From assembly GCA_020632665.1 (NCBI GenBank), contig JACKFC010000022.1, forward strand, positions 10,995-74,994: a stretch of DNA of 64,000 nt. The letters run 5' to 3'. The notes under the pieces were generated by a model. That model saw nothing but the letters and a program-made list of their open reading frames with translations. It searched no databases and was not told the origin of the DNA. Source of the DNA: Deltaproteobacteria bacterium. Lineage in GTDB: Bacteria; Myxococcota_A; UBA9042. A program made the position numbers and the translations under genes. The stretch's first letter is position 1. Each line of letters starts with the position of its first letter. This document shows positions 33,947-43,124 of this stretch, piece after piece.

Positions 33947-34531
33947 ATGAGCGACTTGGAGACCCGACTTCACGCAAGCAGGCGCCGGCTGCTCGAGGCT
34001 GCGGAAGATATCCGCGAGCTCCTCGCCGTCGACGTGCAGACCTATCCGGACCGCGAGCTCGAGCGGCGCTTCCTCTCCCAGCCCGAGGCGGCTGCGGCAT
34101 TGGAGGACGCGACGGTCGGAGCGCTGCGCAAGGGCGCCAAACAGCTCGGCCAGACTTTGACCTTGGCCGTGCGCGCGGCGCTCGAAGACGAGGAGGCCTG
34201 GCTCGGCCTGACCTCGGCCGCGGGGTTGCCCGCCGAGAGCAAAGACCTGCGCGAGGTCGGACCGATATGGTCGACCGTCCGCGGCATCGTCGACGGGCAG
34301 TTCGAGGCGCTCGCGCAAGGCCATGGCCTCGGTGAGGACGATCGCGAGCCGAAGGGCTACGCGCCGCCGCGCCGCTTCATCGACCGCCGCTACCTGCCGG
34401 CCCTGGTCGAAGCCCTGCTGCGCGAAGTCGTCGCGCTGCGCGGCCTGGAAGCCGAGCAGGGCGCCGCTGTGGACGAGGCCCGCAAGCGTTCGCTGGCCGA
34501 ACGCTGGGCTGCTGCCCGTCCGGAAGACTAG
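33947..34531 (+). CDS. Small acidic protein of unknown function
   Basis: The 194-residue product is helical and charged, without signal peptide, Cys or known motif. Recognisable segments are LHASRRRLLEAAEDIRELL at the start and RFIDRRYLPALVEALLREV near 150. A perfect AAGGAGG lies 5 nt before the ATG, so it is well translated. It follows GDH by 27 nt and is probably co-transcribed; a role with GDH is inference. It converges on the lectin-like lipoprotein gene with 3 bp between. Confidence 0.72.
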   Translation: MSDLETRLHASRRRLLEAAEDIRELLAVDVQTYPDRELERRFLSQPEAAAALEDATVGALRKGAKQLGQTLTLAVRAALEDEEAWLGLTSAAGLPAESKDLREVGPIWSTVRGIVDGQFEALAQGHGLGEDDREPKGYAPPRRFIDRRYLPALVEALLREVVALRGLEAEQGAAVDEARKRSLAERWAAARPED

Positions 34532-34534
34532 CGT

Positions 34535-36229
34535 TCAGTTGCATTGGTGGAGGATGCGGAGGTCGTCGATCCGGTGGAAATTCGACGCCCAGCCGGTGCT
34601 ACCGGAGAAGATCACGTAGCCACCGCGGAAGTCGAGCCCGGTGACGGTCTTGCTCGCGGCGACGGCATCGTCGAGGCGGATGGTCAAGGTGTCGCCCTTC
34701 ACCACGATCACGACCGTATGCCAGGCCGCATCCTCGACGTTGATCGCCGGCTTGCCGGGCTCCGGGAGCCAGAGCAGGGCGTTGCCGGCGTCGCCGTCGG
34801 TATGCACCGCGATGTGGTTGCCCTGGCCCGGGACGGCGTTGTTGCCGCTGACGCCGGGCGGGTCGGTATTCGGGTCGCCCTTGTTGATCCACGTGTCGAT
34901 CTCGACGTGGAAGGCCTCGACCTTGGTGCTGCCGCAGGTGCCGCTGACACCATAGCCGAGGCAGCCGCCCTTGCCCGCCTTGGCGAGGTAGGCGTCGACG
35001 TCGGCGGGCGCCTTCGCCTCGAGGATCGTCATCGCGAAGCCGTCGGCCCCGCCGTTGACCCCGCCGCCGGTGGCGATCCGCAGCGACATCCGCACATCGC
35101 CCGGCTGCACGTAGAGCGCCTGGTTGTAGACCGCGCCGGATTTGCTCTGTGCGTTGCCCGTCAGCTCGAGGTAGCCGCCGGCGTTCCAGCTCGCGTCGCC
35201 GGTGGTCTTCCACGCGCTGCCGGCGATCGACTGCGCGAAATCGGCCTCGATCGCCGCGCCGCAGACCTGCACCTGCACCGCGCCCAGGCCCGGGCAGACC
35301 ATCGCGTCGGTGCCGCTGCCGCCGAGCAGGTGCAGCGTCAACGCGTGGCTCCCGGCAGAGCTCGGCGTCACCGTCAGGCTGACCTCGGTGCTGCCGATCC
35401 CGGCGGTCGGGTTCACCACGGTGCTGCCGATGGCGCCGTCGAGGTCCGAGCGGAGCTCCAGCGTGGCGCCCGGCCCGACGACGCCGTCCACCGTGGCCTT
35501 CACCACCACCGCCTCGCCAGCCGCGAGCATCGCTTCCGCCGCCGGCACCCCGTCGACCTGGAGGATCGTCGCCACCGCCGGGCAGACCACCAGCTCGCGC
35601 GTCGCGGTCGCCGAGAGCCCGCCCGCCGCCTTGGCCACCACCTTCAGCCGTCGCACCCCGATCGCCGGCGTCAGCGTCGTGCTCGCTTTGCCGCTGCCGT
35701 CGACCACCGCGGGGGCGCTGGTCAGCGCGGTGACGTTGCCGCCGTCGGCATCTTCCAAGCTCCAGATCAGCGCGCTCGTGGCGATGGCGTCGGCAGGGCC
35801 TTGCAGCTTGACGGCGGCCTCGACGGTCGCGCCCGCCTGCAGGAGCTGGCCACCATAGGGAGCCGAGATCTGCAGCGTGTAGGGCGGCGGCGCGACGTCC
35901 GCAGCGTCGGAGTCGGGCGAGGCCGCCGTATCGCCGCCGCCGGCCGTGTCGCCCGAGGAGCCGCCGCCGTCTGGGTCGCTGTCGCCTGGGTCGCTGGCGT
36001 CGCCGAACGAGACGGCGACGTCCTGCTCGCTCGCATCGCCCGCGCTCGTCGTGTCGCCTCCGTTGCCGCCGGAGACGTCGCCGCTGCCGGCCACAGAAGC
36101 ATCGCTCAAGCCGGCGGCGTCGGGCGTTCCGGTCGCGGTCGAGCCTGTCGCAGCTTGGCCGCACCCCAGCAAGAGCAGGGTGGTCGCCGCGAGCAAGCGC
36201 ACGGCGAGGAGAGGTCGTTGCGGCGCCAT
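34535..36229 (-). CDS. Lipoprotein with C-terminal L-type lectin-like domain
   Basis: The 564-residue product has a lipoprotein signal (LLLLGCGQ, Cys 23), then an 80-residue Asp/Gly/Ser/Ala linker. Two Ig-like beta regions (about 110-310) follow, then a domain of some 230 residues resembling legume/L-type lectins: GGADGFAMTILEA, FHVEIDTWINKGDP and GNHIAVHTDGDAG. In lectins the Asp/Asn loop binds calcium and sugar. Placement on the cell surface is inferred from Gly at +2. It is transcribed divergently from the ceramidase-like lipoprotein 104 nt away, and the two may share control. Confidence 0.8.
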   Translation of the reverse strand: MAPQRPLLAVRLLAATTLLLLGCGQAATGSTATGTPDAAGLSDASVAGSGDVSGGNGGDTTSAGDASEQDVAVSFGDASDPGDSDPDGGGSSGDTAGGGDTAASPDSDAADVAPPPYTLQISAPYGGQLLQAGATVEAAVKLQGPADAIATSALIWSLEDADGGNVTALTSAPAVVDGSGKASTTLTPAIGVRRLKVVAKAAGGLSATATRELVVCPAVATILQVDGVPAAEAMLAAGEAVVVKATVDGVVGPGATLELRSDLDGAIGSTVVNPTAGIGSTEVSLTVTPSSAGSHALTLHLLGGSGTDAMVCPGLGAVQVQVCGAAIEADFAQSIAGSAWKTTGDASWNAGGYLELTGNAQSKSGAVYNQALYVQPGDVRMSLRIATGGGVNGGADGFAMTILEAKAPADVDAYLAKAGKGGCLGYGVSGTCGSTKVEAFHVEIDTWINKGDPNTDPPGVSGNNAVPGQGNHIAVHTDGDAGNALLWLPEPGKPAINVEDAAWHTVVIVVKGDTLTIRLDDAVAASKTVTGLDFRGGYVIFSGSTGWASNFHRIDDLRILHQCN

Positions 36230-36332
36230 ATGCGTCTCCGAGGCGGCGAGGAGCCCGGATCTTCGGCTTTCTCGTGGTGCCCTGCAAGGCGCACTGTGGC
36301 ATGCTCGCGCGTCCATCCTCCCGGAGGTCGTG

Positions 36333-38213
36333 ATGGCCACTTCCCGCTCCGCTTGCATCGTTCGGTCCGTCGCTTCGCTGGTTGTGGTGCTCCTCGCGCT
36401 CGGGTGCGGTGAGAGGGCCGACGCAGGCGCCAGCGACGCGGCCGGCAACGACGCGCATGGCGCCGACGCGACCGCCGGCCCAATCGCCGCGGTCGCCGGT
36501 GACCGCGCCGGCTTCGCCAGCGTCGACATCACGCCGAAAGAACTGGAGTCGTATACCGACATCAATGGCAACGGGAAGTTCGACGGCTGCCTCGACGACC
36601 AGACCGGCGGGGGCAAGGGTGGCTGCGACGAGCCCTTCTTCGACGCCAACGGCAACGGCACCTTCGACACCGCCTTCATCGCCGGCTACGGCAACCAGCG
36701 GGCGGCGACCGGCGTGCACGACCCCATCACCGCCTCGGCGTTGGTCCTGGCCAACGGCGATCGCTACGTCGTCTTCGTCGGCCTCGACGTCATTGGGCTC
36801 GGCGGCGACCACGTGCAGAAGGCGCAGAAAGAACTCGAGGCCAAGGGCTACGATCCGGCGCGGATCATCGTCAGCTCCAGCCACACCCACGAGGGCCCGG
36901 ACGTGCGCGGGATGTGGGGCAGCCAATCCCCGCCGAAGATCTACTCCGGCGCCAACAAGGCCTACAACGCCAAGGTGCGGGCCGCGATCGTCGAGGTCGT
37001 CGAGAAGGCGGCCGCCACGTTGGAGCCGGCGAAGCTGCGGGTCGGCAAGGTGCGGATGCGCGACCGTTCGCCCTGGTTCAACGGCGAGAGCTGGGGCGGC
37101 AGCAACCCGGAGACGCGGACCCACGGGCTGATCCGCGATATCCGTGACCCCGTCGTGGTGGCCGACCAGGTCCTCAGCATCGCCGCCGACCGCGACGACG
37201 GTAGCCGGATCGCGACCTGGGTCGGATTCGCCGGGCACCCCGAGCTGGTCGGCGACAAGAATACGCTGCTCTCGGCGGATTACGTCTGGGGCCTGCGCAC
37301 CTACCTGGAGAAGAAGGTCGGCGGCGGCGTGGTCTTCATGCCCGAGTGCCTGGGTGGCATGCAGAGCGGCCTCGGCGCGCCGACGCCCTTGGTCGACGAG
37401 GCCGGCGCGTGGCAATACGAAGCGGATGGCAAGACGCCGAAGTGGGCGACCAAGGAGAGCTTCGAACACGCCTGGAGCTACGGCGTGCACCTCGGCGACG
37501 CCGCGATCGCCGCGCTCGCGAGCGGTGCGTCGTTCAGCGCCGACGACCTCCGCGTCGACCGCGCCAGCTTCCTCGCGCCGCCCGACAACTTCGAGCTCAA
37601 GCTGATGTATACGCTCGGCCTCTTCGACCTCGACCCCGAGCTCACCGTGCGCAGCACCGATTGCCCCGGCTGGACGCCGAACGACGAGACCCACCCCGGC
37701 TGCCTGCCGCAATGGGTCTACCGCGTCCGCATGGGCCCGATCGAGATGATCAGCGCGCCCGGCGAGCTCTTCCCCGAGCTCTTCTGGGGGCTGCCGACCG
37801 AGGACGACCGCTGGGCCGGCGAATCCGCCGATCCGAGCAAGCGTGGCAAGGCCCGCGGCAGCGTCTTCTTCCCGCAGCACGACGCGGATTGCGATCCCGT
37901 TTCGTGGAGCGAGACCTGCCGGCTGAAGCAGAAGGAAGGCGACTGCGACTGCATGTCGATGCACGACGTGCCCTACCGCATCGACGCCAGCGAGACCGTC
38001 GCGGTCGCAGACAAGCTGACTGGCACCTACAAATTCCTGATCGGCAACGGCGGCGAGCACCTCGGCTATATCCTGCCGGAGACCGATTTCCACCGCGCCA
38101 GCACGCAGCTCGGCGGCAACAACGGCGACCACTACGAGGAGACGGTCTCGCTCTCCTTCCAGATGGCCACGCTCTGGCGGCAGACGGTCGAGACGCTATT
38201 GGCGGCCCCGTAG
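36333..38213 (+). CDS. Neutral/alkaline ceramidase-like lipoprotein
   Basis: The 626-residue product has a lipoprotein signal (LLALGCGER, Cys 25). It resembles the N-terminal catalytic part of neutral/alkaline non-lysosomal ceramidases, zinc amidases that split ceramide: AGFASVDITP, GYGNQRAATGVHDPI, ALVLANGDRYVVFVGLDVIG and SSSHTHEGPD (zinc His, near 182). Two Asp/Asn-rich loops (DINGNGKFDG, DANGNGTFD) are inserted near residues 72-110 and look like EF-hand calcium loops. The usual GDVSPN nucleophile segment is not evident; PECLGGMQSG stands where I would expect it. So a hydrolase role is likely but the substrate is open. CGGAGG precedes the ATG. Confidence 0.75.
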   Translation: MATSRSACIVRSVASLVVVLLALGCGERADAGASDAAGNDAHGADATAGPIAAVAGDRAGFASVDITPKELESYTDINGNGKFDGCLDDQTGGGKGGCDEPFFDANGNGTFDTAFIAGYGNQRAATGVHDPITASALVLANGDRYVVFVGLDVIGLGGDHVQKAQKELEAKGYDPARIIVSSSHTHEGPDVRGMWGSQSPPKIYSGANKAYNAKVRAAIVEVVEKAAATLEPAKLRVGKVRMRDRSPWFNGESWGGSNPETRTHGLIRDIRDPVVVADQVLSIAADRDDGSRIATWVGFAGHPELVGDKNTLLSADYVWGLRTYLEKKVGGGVVFMPECLGGMQSGLGAPTPLVDEAGAWQYEADGKTPKWATKESFEHAWSYGVHLGDAAIAALASGASFSADDLRVDRASFLAPPDNFELKLMYTLGLFDLDPELTVRSTDCPGWTPNDETHPGCLPQWVYRVRMGPIEMISAPGELFPELFWGLPTEDDRWAGESADPSKRGKARGSVFFPQHDADCDPVSWSETCRLKQKEGDCDCMSMHDVPYRIDASETVAVADKLTGTYKFLIGNGGEHLGYILPETDFHRASTQLGGNNGDHYEETVSLSFQMATLWRQTVETLLAAP

Positions 38214-38633
38214 GCGCGAGACGACCTCCCACACCACCAACGCGACCAGGGCTCCTGTGCAGTCCGCGAGCCAATCCCAGACGTCCTGGCTGCGGCCGGG
38301 GACGAAGCCTTGGTGCACCTCGTCGATGGCGCCCCAGATCGCGGTCGCCAGCCAGGACCAGCGGACGGCGGCGAAGCGGGGCCGGTCCGAGGCTGCCCGC
38401 AGCAACGCGGCCTGCACCCCGAAGATGACGGCGTGGACGGCCTTGTCGCGGGGCAGGGCGGCGGGCAACGCGGCGAAGAAGGCCGCGATCACGGGGCCGA
38501 AGACGCCATAGCGCGAGGGATCGAAGGCCGAAGGGCCCCAATCGCGGCTCGACGCGATGAAGATACCGAGCGCCCAAAGCGCCGCCGGCAGCCAGCGCAG
38601 CAGGCCCACGCGGTGCTGGGAGGGCTCTCGCAT
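38196..38633 (-). CDS. VanZ-family membrane protein
   Basis: The 145-residue product has four predicted membrane helices and the VanZ signature DEVHQGFVPGRSQDVWDWLADCTGALVA. VanZ itself gives low teicoplanin resistance; most chromosomal members have no known role. Its last codons overlap the end of the ceramidase-like gene by 18 bp on the opposite strand. It is 10 nt downstream of miaB. Confidence 0.88.
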   Translation of the reverse strand: MREPSQHRVGLLRWLPAALWALGIFIASSRDWGPSAFDPSRYGVFGPVIAAFFAALPAALPRDKAVHAVIFGVQAALLRAASDRPRFAAVRWSWLATAIWGAIDEVHQGFVPGRSQDVWDWLADCTGALVALVVWEVVSRLRGRQ

Positions 38634-38643
38634 GGGGAGGGCG

Positions 38644-40098
38644 CTAGGCGACGAAGCGGTGGCGCAGCGCGGCCTCGGCGAAGGGCCCCGCCGGTCCGAG
38701 CTCGAGCAGCGAACCCGAGAGCGAGTGCCGCCCGACGTGGCTCACCCGCACCCGGCCGAGCCGACCCGGCCAATCGCGCAGCGCGTAGAAGTCGTCGGTC
38801 TCGACGTTGACCTTCAGGTTCTGCGGCGTCCGGCCCATCAACTGCGGTTTCTGACCCACGCCGCGCGCCATGGTCGCCGCCGAGTCCGGGCCGCGTGCGT
38901 GGGCGGTCGAGGCACCCTCGAAGAGGACCTCGATCTCGGCGCCTTCGAAGCCAGCCATCCACTCGGCGGTGATCTGGTTCTGCAGCGCCTGGACCGCGTG
39001 CAGCCGGCGGCGCTTCTCGACTTCGGGGATATCGTCCTCGATGCGGGCGGCGGCGGTGCCGGGACGCGGCGAATAGCCGAAGCTGAAGATGCTGGCGTAG
39101 CGGACGCGGGCGAGCAGTTGCATTGTCGCTTCGAAGTCGGCCTCGGTCTCACCGGGGAAGCCGACGATGATATCGGTCGTCATCGCGATGTCCGGCTTGG
39201 CCGCGCGCAGCCGGTCGACCCGCGCCACGTAGTCTTCGATCACCGTGCGCCGCCGCATCATCCGCAGCACGCGCTCGCTGCCGCTCTGGATCGGCAGGTG
39301 GAAGAAGGGCATCAGCTTCGGCACGTCGGCGAAGGCGTCGATCAGCGCGTCGCTGCAGTCCATCGGATGGCTGGTGGTGAAGCGGATCCGCTCGATGCCG
39401 TCGACCTCGGCCACGGCGCGGATCAGCGCGGCGAAGTCGACCTCCTCGCGTCGATCTTTGCCGTACGAGTTGACGTTCTGGCCGAGCAGCGTGACCTCGC
39501 GGACGCCGGTCTCCGCCAGCATCCGCACTTCGGCTACGACCTCGTCGCTGCGCTTGCTCACCTCGCGGCCGCGGGTGGTCGGCACGATGCAGAAGGAGCA
39601 GAACTTGTTGCAGCCCTTCATCACCGTCACGAAGGAGGTCACCCGGCCGTCGGTCGGCGGTTCGGCGCGCACGAAATCGTAGCCCTTCTTGCCGAAGAGC
39701 TCGGTGTCGACCAAGCGGGCGGGGCCGCCGTCCTGCCGCTCCCGGCGGACCTCCGCGACCAGGTCGCCGACCTTGCCGATCTGGTCCGGGCCGAGCACCA
39801 GGTCGAGCTGCGGGGCGCGCTTGAGCAGCTTCTCGCCCTCCTGCGTGGCGACGCAGCCGGAGACGGCCAGCACCAACTCGGGGTTGTGCTGCTTGAGCGC
39901 GCGCAGCTTGCCGAGCAGCGAGATCATCTTGTGCTCGGATTTGTCGCGCACCGAGCACGTGTTGATGATGATCAGGTCGGCGTTGTCGGGCCGATCCGAG
40001 CTCTCGTAGCCGGCGCGACCGAGGGACTCGAGCATCCGCTCGGAGTCGTAGACGTTCATCTGGCAGCCCATGGTCTCGACGTAGACGTGGCGACTCAT
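38644..40098 (-). CDS. miaB: tRNA-2-methylthio-N6-dimethylallyladenosine synthase MiaB
   Basis: MiaB is a radical-SAM methylthiotransferase acting on i6A37 of tRNAs. The 484-residue product has the N-terminal auxiliary-cluster cysteines C12, C48 and C82 (MGCQMN, INTCSVRDKSEHK, VSGCVATQ), the radical-SAM motif KGCNKFCSFCIVP, TTSHPMDCSDALIDAF and a C-terminal TRAM domain. SVRDKSEHK fits MiaB better than MtaB or RimO. It overlaps the preceding lipoprotein gene by ATGA. Confidence 0.94.
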   Translation of the reverse strand: MSRHVYVETMGCQMNVYDSERMLESLGRAGYESSDRPDNADLIIINTCSVRDKSEHKMISLLGKLRALKQHNPELVLAVSGCVATQEGEKLLKRAPQLDLVLGPDQIGKVGDLVAEVRRERQDGGPARLVDTELFGKKGYDFVRAEPPTDGRVTSFVTVMKGCNKFCSFCIVPTTRGREVSKRSDEVVAEVRMLAETGVREVTLLGQNVNSYGKDRREEVDFAALIRAVAEVDGIERIRFTTSHPMDCSDALIDAFADVPKLMPFFHLPIQSGSERVLRMMRRRTVIEDYVARVDRLRAAKPDIAMTTDIIVGFPGETEADFEATMQLLARVRYASIFSFGYSPRPGTAAARIEDDIPEVEKRRRLHAVQALQNQITAEWMAGFEGAEIEVLFEGASTAHARGPDSAATMARGVGQKPQLMGRTPQNLKVNVETDDFYALRDWPGRLGRVRVSHVGRHSLSGSLLELGPAGPFAEAALRHRFVA

Positions 40099-40643
40099 GG
40101 AGCATCTCCCGCGCCGGGGCCTTCGAGCTTCGGGTTGTGGATCCGCCAGCCGGCGTCCTCGAACGCGACCACCACCTGCCGCGACGCCCCCGCAGCGTCC
40201 TTGACCGCGACGGCCGCCTCGAGCCGCCGGCCGTCGTAGCGCTGCTCCACCGGCCAGACCTCCTCGGGCACGTTGAATTCCTTCGCGCCGGGCAGGGCGA
40301 AGCGCTGCAGGGCGTCACCGACGTGGAGCTGACGCAGGCCCGGATCGGCGTCCGCCGGCAGCGGGCGCAGCAGGTCGATGCCACGGGCGCCAGCGGGTCG
40401 GGCGCGGACGCTCAACGCCAAGCGGGTCTGCTTGCTCAGGCCGTCCCACGCCATCTCCCATTGCCCCGTTTCGCACGCCCGGACGAAGCGGCGGACGCCG
40501 TCGGCGGCGGGGTGCAGGTCCTTGTAGGGCTGGGTCAGCGGCTCGGCCTGCGGTGGGTCACCGGCCAGGCGGACCAAGGGGGTCGGCGCGCAGGCGACGG
40601 TGAGCAGCGACGCCGCCACGAGCAGCAAGCGAATGCGAATCAT
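40095..40643 (-). CDS. Small lipoprotein of unknown function
   Basis: The 182-residue product has a signal ending at LLTVACAPT. The mature part contains PYKDLHPAADGVRRFVRACETGQWEMAWDGLSKQTR, which looks like a secreted helical DUF4878/NTF2-like start, and a C-terminal beta segment with VVVAFEDAGWRIHNP. That pattern (short helix pair, then a beta sheet ending in GWRI) fits NTF2-like lipoproteins, but the match is by eye. It is translationally coupled to miaB through ATGA. Confidence 0.7.
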   Translation of the reverse strand: MIRIRLLLVAASLLTVACAPTPLVRLAGDPPQAEPLTQPYKDLHPAADGVRRFVRACETGQWEMAWDGLSKQTRLALSVRARPAGARGIDLLRPLPADADPGLRQLHVGDALQRFALPGAKEFNVPEEVWPVEQRYDGRRLEAAVAVKDAAGASRQVVVAFEDAGWRIHNPKLEGPGAGDAP

Positions 40644-40667
40644 CGATCCTCTGTCCGGAAAGAGGGC

Positions 40668-42548
40668 CTAAAAGCCGGCCTGACGCTCGGCGGTGAAGTC
40701 GCCCTTGAACGGCTTGCCCGGCGTATCGGCGACGATGCTGCCGGTCCAGTAGCCGTCGACCAACTTGTCGACCTTCAGGTCGCCGTCCCAATCCTTGGTG
40801 GCGTCGGCCGGCGGCAGGTCGTCGACCATCGTGCAGCCACCGTTGAGCATCAACTTGCTGTCCAGGGTCAGGCCCAAGAGCATCTGCTCGATCGGCAGTA
40901 CCAATAGGCTCACGGCGCTGTCGCAGGCCGATTTCACGTTCTTTTCGGAGAGGCCAATCTTGCCGAGGATGCTGCCGCCGATGCCCTTGGCGATGCCGGC
41001 GCAGTTGACCAACTTGCTCATGGCCGCCTGGAACGTGGTCTCGCCGGTGATGGCCTTGAGCACGACGTAGGTCAGGACGTAGTAGATCAGCTTGCCGTAG
41101 TTCAGCTTGATCGTGGAGGAATCGATGGTCATCTTGGTCTGGCCCGAGATGGTGCCGGTCAACGTGCCCGCCAGCAGGTCGAGCGGGAAATTCGGGTCGG
41201 TGACCGCGTCCTTCATATCGAGCGTGATCTTGCCGCAGCTGGCGTAGTTCGGGTCGCTCTTGTCGCAGCCGAGCTTCCAATAGAGGTTCACGCCGGTGAA
41301 GTTGATCTCGCCCTTGATGAAGAAGTCGTTGCTGACCTTGAAGATCTTCAAGATGCCGAGCATCTCGAGCTTCTTCACGATCTGCAGGACGTCCTGACCG
41401 ATCTGGAAGAAGTCCTGCAGCCAGCTCGGGCTCGAGTTCAGCAGCCAATCGGTGACGACCTTGGAGAGCTGCTTCTCGAAGAGCGAGAACGCCGCGTCGA
41501 CGATGATCGAGGGCAGCCATTGTTTGATCAGGTTCTTGATCTGGCTGATGATGAAGGCGCCGGGATCGTAGAAGATCTGCACCGCCGTATCGAGGATCTG
41601 GCCGAGCTGGCCGGGGATCGCGCCGGTGAAGTCGAAGTGGTTCACCATATCGTACGGACCCGACGCCAGCAGCGTCAGGGTCTTGACCGTCACGGTGATT
41701 TCGGTGGTCTGCTTGTCGATGACCAGCACGCCGTCGGCGCATCCGGCCGCGACGAGGTGGTTGGTCGGATCCTTGGCGACCAGGTAGACGCCGTACTTCT
41801 TGTCCGCCGGCAGGTCCTTGAACTCGACCTTGTCGGAGAGGAAGGCCGCCTTGCTGCCGACCCAACCCGCCGGCGGGTAGACAGGCTTGAACGAGGCGCA
41901 AGTGAACGGCGAGGGCATCAGGCGCACGGTCACCTGACCGATCGGCACCTGGTTGTCGTAGTCCATCGTCACGCGGACGTGGCCCTTCGGCGTGTCGGTG
42001 ACCGAGATCTGAAACTCGACAGGGTCGGCGCCGTCGCAGCTGACGCGGACCTTGTAGCTGACCGCCGGGCTCTTGTTGGCGCGGAAGACGTTGCCGGTCA
42101 GGCCCTTGTTGTCGGTGCCGGTCATCATCGAGTCGAAGCTGCCGGCGCCCTGGCCGTAGAGCCCGTTGTTCTCGATGATCTCGAAGAAGACCGCGACGCC
42201 CGAGGCGGGGCTGCCGAGCGTGTAGTCGACGACCTTGACGTTGACCGGCAGCACACCGTTCGGCGGCAGGACCTGCGGCACGTCGGTGTTGAGCAGCACG
42301 ATGATCTCGCGCTTGGTCTCGGCGTCTTCGGCGCCGCTGGCGTCCTCGACGTTGCCGCCGCCGGTCGCCGCATCGGTGCTGCCGGTGTTGCCGACGTCGC
42401 TGCCGAGGAAGCCGATGCCGGCGTCTGGACCCGCGTCTTCTGCAACGACGACGATGCCTTGGACGTATTCTGTGCCGCACGCGACCGGTCCGAACGCGGT
42501 CAGCACCAGCACGGCGAACCAACGGACCCAGGTTCGGTTGGCGAGCAT
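40668..42548 (-). CDS. Large lipoprotein of unknown function
   Basis: The 626-residue product has a lipoprotein signal (LTAFGPVACGTE) and an Asp/Gly/Ala/Thr linker. A beta-rich Ig-like domain follows (about 85-190, with VLPPNGVLPVNVKVVDYTLGSPASGV), then a second region. The C-terminal half is unusual for a lipoprotein: long amphipathic or hydrophobic helices (QILDTAVQIFYDPGAFIISQIKNLIKQ style) and beta strands (TLTGTISGQTKMTIDSS). This half might bind lipid or membrane. The ATG at 42548 has GAGGGAGA upstream and begins the signal. No family is recognised. Confidence 0.72.
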   Translation of the reverse strand: MLANRTWVRWFAVLVLTAFGPVACGTEYVQGIVVVAEDAGPDAGIGFLGSDVGNTGSTDAATGGGNVEDASGAEDAETKREIIVLLNTDVPQVLPPNGVLPVNVKVVDYTLGSPASGVAVFFEIIENNGLYGQGAGSFDSMMTGTDNKGLTGNVFRANKSPAVSYKVRVSCDGADPVEFQISVTDTPKGHVRVTMDYDNQVPIGQVTVRLMPSPFTCASFKPVYPPAGWVGSKAAFLSDKVEFKDLPADKKYGVYLVAKDPTNHLVAAGCADGVLVIDKQTTEITVTVKTLTLLASGPYDMVNHFDFTGAIPGQLGQILDTAVQIFYDPGAFIISQIKNLIKQWLPSIIVDAAFSLFEKQLSKVVTDWLLNSSPSWLQDFFQIGQDVLQIVKKLEMLGILKIFKVSNDFFIKGEINFTGVNLYWKLGCDKSDPNYASCGKITLDMKDAVTDPNFPLDLLAGTLTGTISGQTKMTIDSSTIKLNYGKLIYYVLTYVVLKAITGETTFQAAMSKLVNCAGIAKGIGGSILGKIGLSEKNVKSACDSAVSLLVLPIEQMLLGLTLDSKLMLNGGCTMVDDLPPADATKDWDGDLKVDKLVDGYWTGSIVADTPGKPFKGDFTAERQAGF

Positions 42549-42728
42549 CGCGTCTCCCTCGCGGCCTCCTGCGGATGGGTGGCAGGTCGTCGGCGCGGCG
42601 AGAAGGATACGGGATCGCTCGACCAGCGGCAATGAAAGGTTGTGACTTGCCGGCGATCGTGCCCAGGGATAAGGTCACGGCGCACACCGCGGAACGCCCA
42701 TCACACGGGGCCGCAAGGAGAGACACGC

Positions 42729-43124
42729 ATGGCAGCCAACGACCTCTCGCACGCCGATCTGCTCAAGGCCTTCGAGGCCCGCTACGATTACCTCAGCGCG
42801 CGCACCGTGGCGGGCGAGGTGCTCACCGCGAGCGGCGTCGGCAAGAAGGACGGCTACGCAGCCGCCGAGGTCAAGTCCATCGTCGCCGCCGTGCAGGGGA
42901 GCCTCGGCGCCTCCGGTCAGTCGATCGTCGACGCGCTCGGCGCTCCGGCCCCGGCTCCGGCAGCGAAGGCCGAGCCCGCGAAGGAGGCCCCGGCCAAGGC
43001 GCCCGCGAAGGACGACGCCAAGGACGACGCCAAGGACGAGAAGGCCGCGCCCGCCAAGGCCGACGAGAAGAAGGAAGCCGCCAAGCCCGCCGCCGACGCG
43101 AAGAAGCCGGCCGGCAAGAAGTAG
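42729..43124 (+). CDS. Small protein with Lys/Ala-rich H1-like tail
   Basis: The 131-residue product has an N-terminal helical domain (about 1-72: SHADLLKAFEARYDYLSARTVAGEVL) without known motifs, then a tail of AKAEPAKEAPAKAPAKDDAKDD type ending in KKPAGKK. Tails like this occur in bacterial histone-H1-like DNA-binding proteins and in periplasmic linker proteins; no signal peptide is present, which favours DNA or RNA binding. AAGGAGAG precedes the ATG. It stands alone between divergent and downstream units. Confidence 0.7.
   Translation: MAANDLSHADLLKAFEARYDYLSARTVAGEVLTASGVGKKDGYAAAEVKSIVAAVQGSLGASGQSIVDALGAPAPAPAAKAEPAKEAPAKAPAKDDAKDDAKDEKAAPAKADEKKEAAKPAADAKKPAGKK

Noticed and set aside
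30995..34324. Minus-strand 1109-codon frame opposite NAD-GDH
   Set aside because: The plus strand is a full GDH-180; the antisense frame has no recognisable domain.
34599..38132. Minus-strand 1177-codon frame across the lectin and ceramidase-like genes
   Set aside because: It spans two well-supported genes on opposite strands and has no domain of its own.
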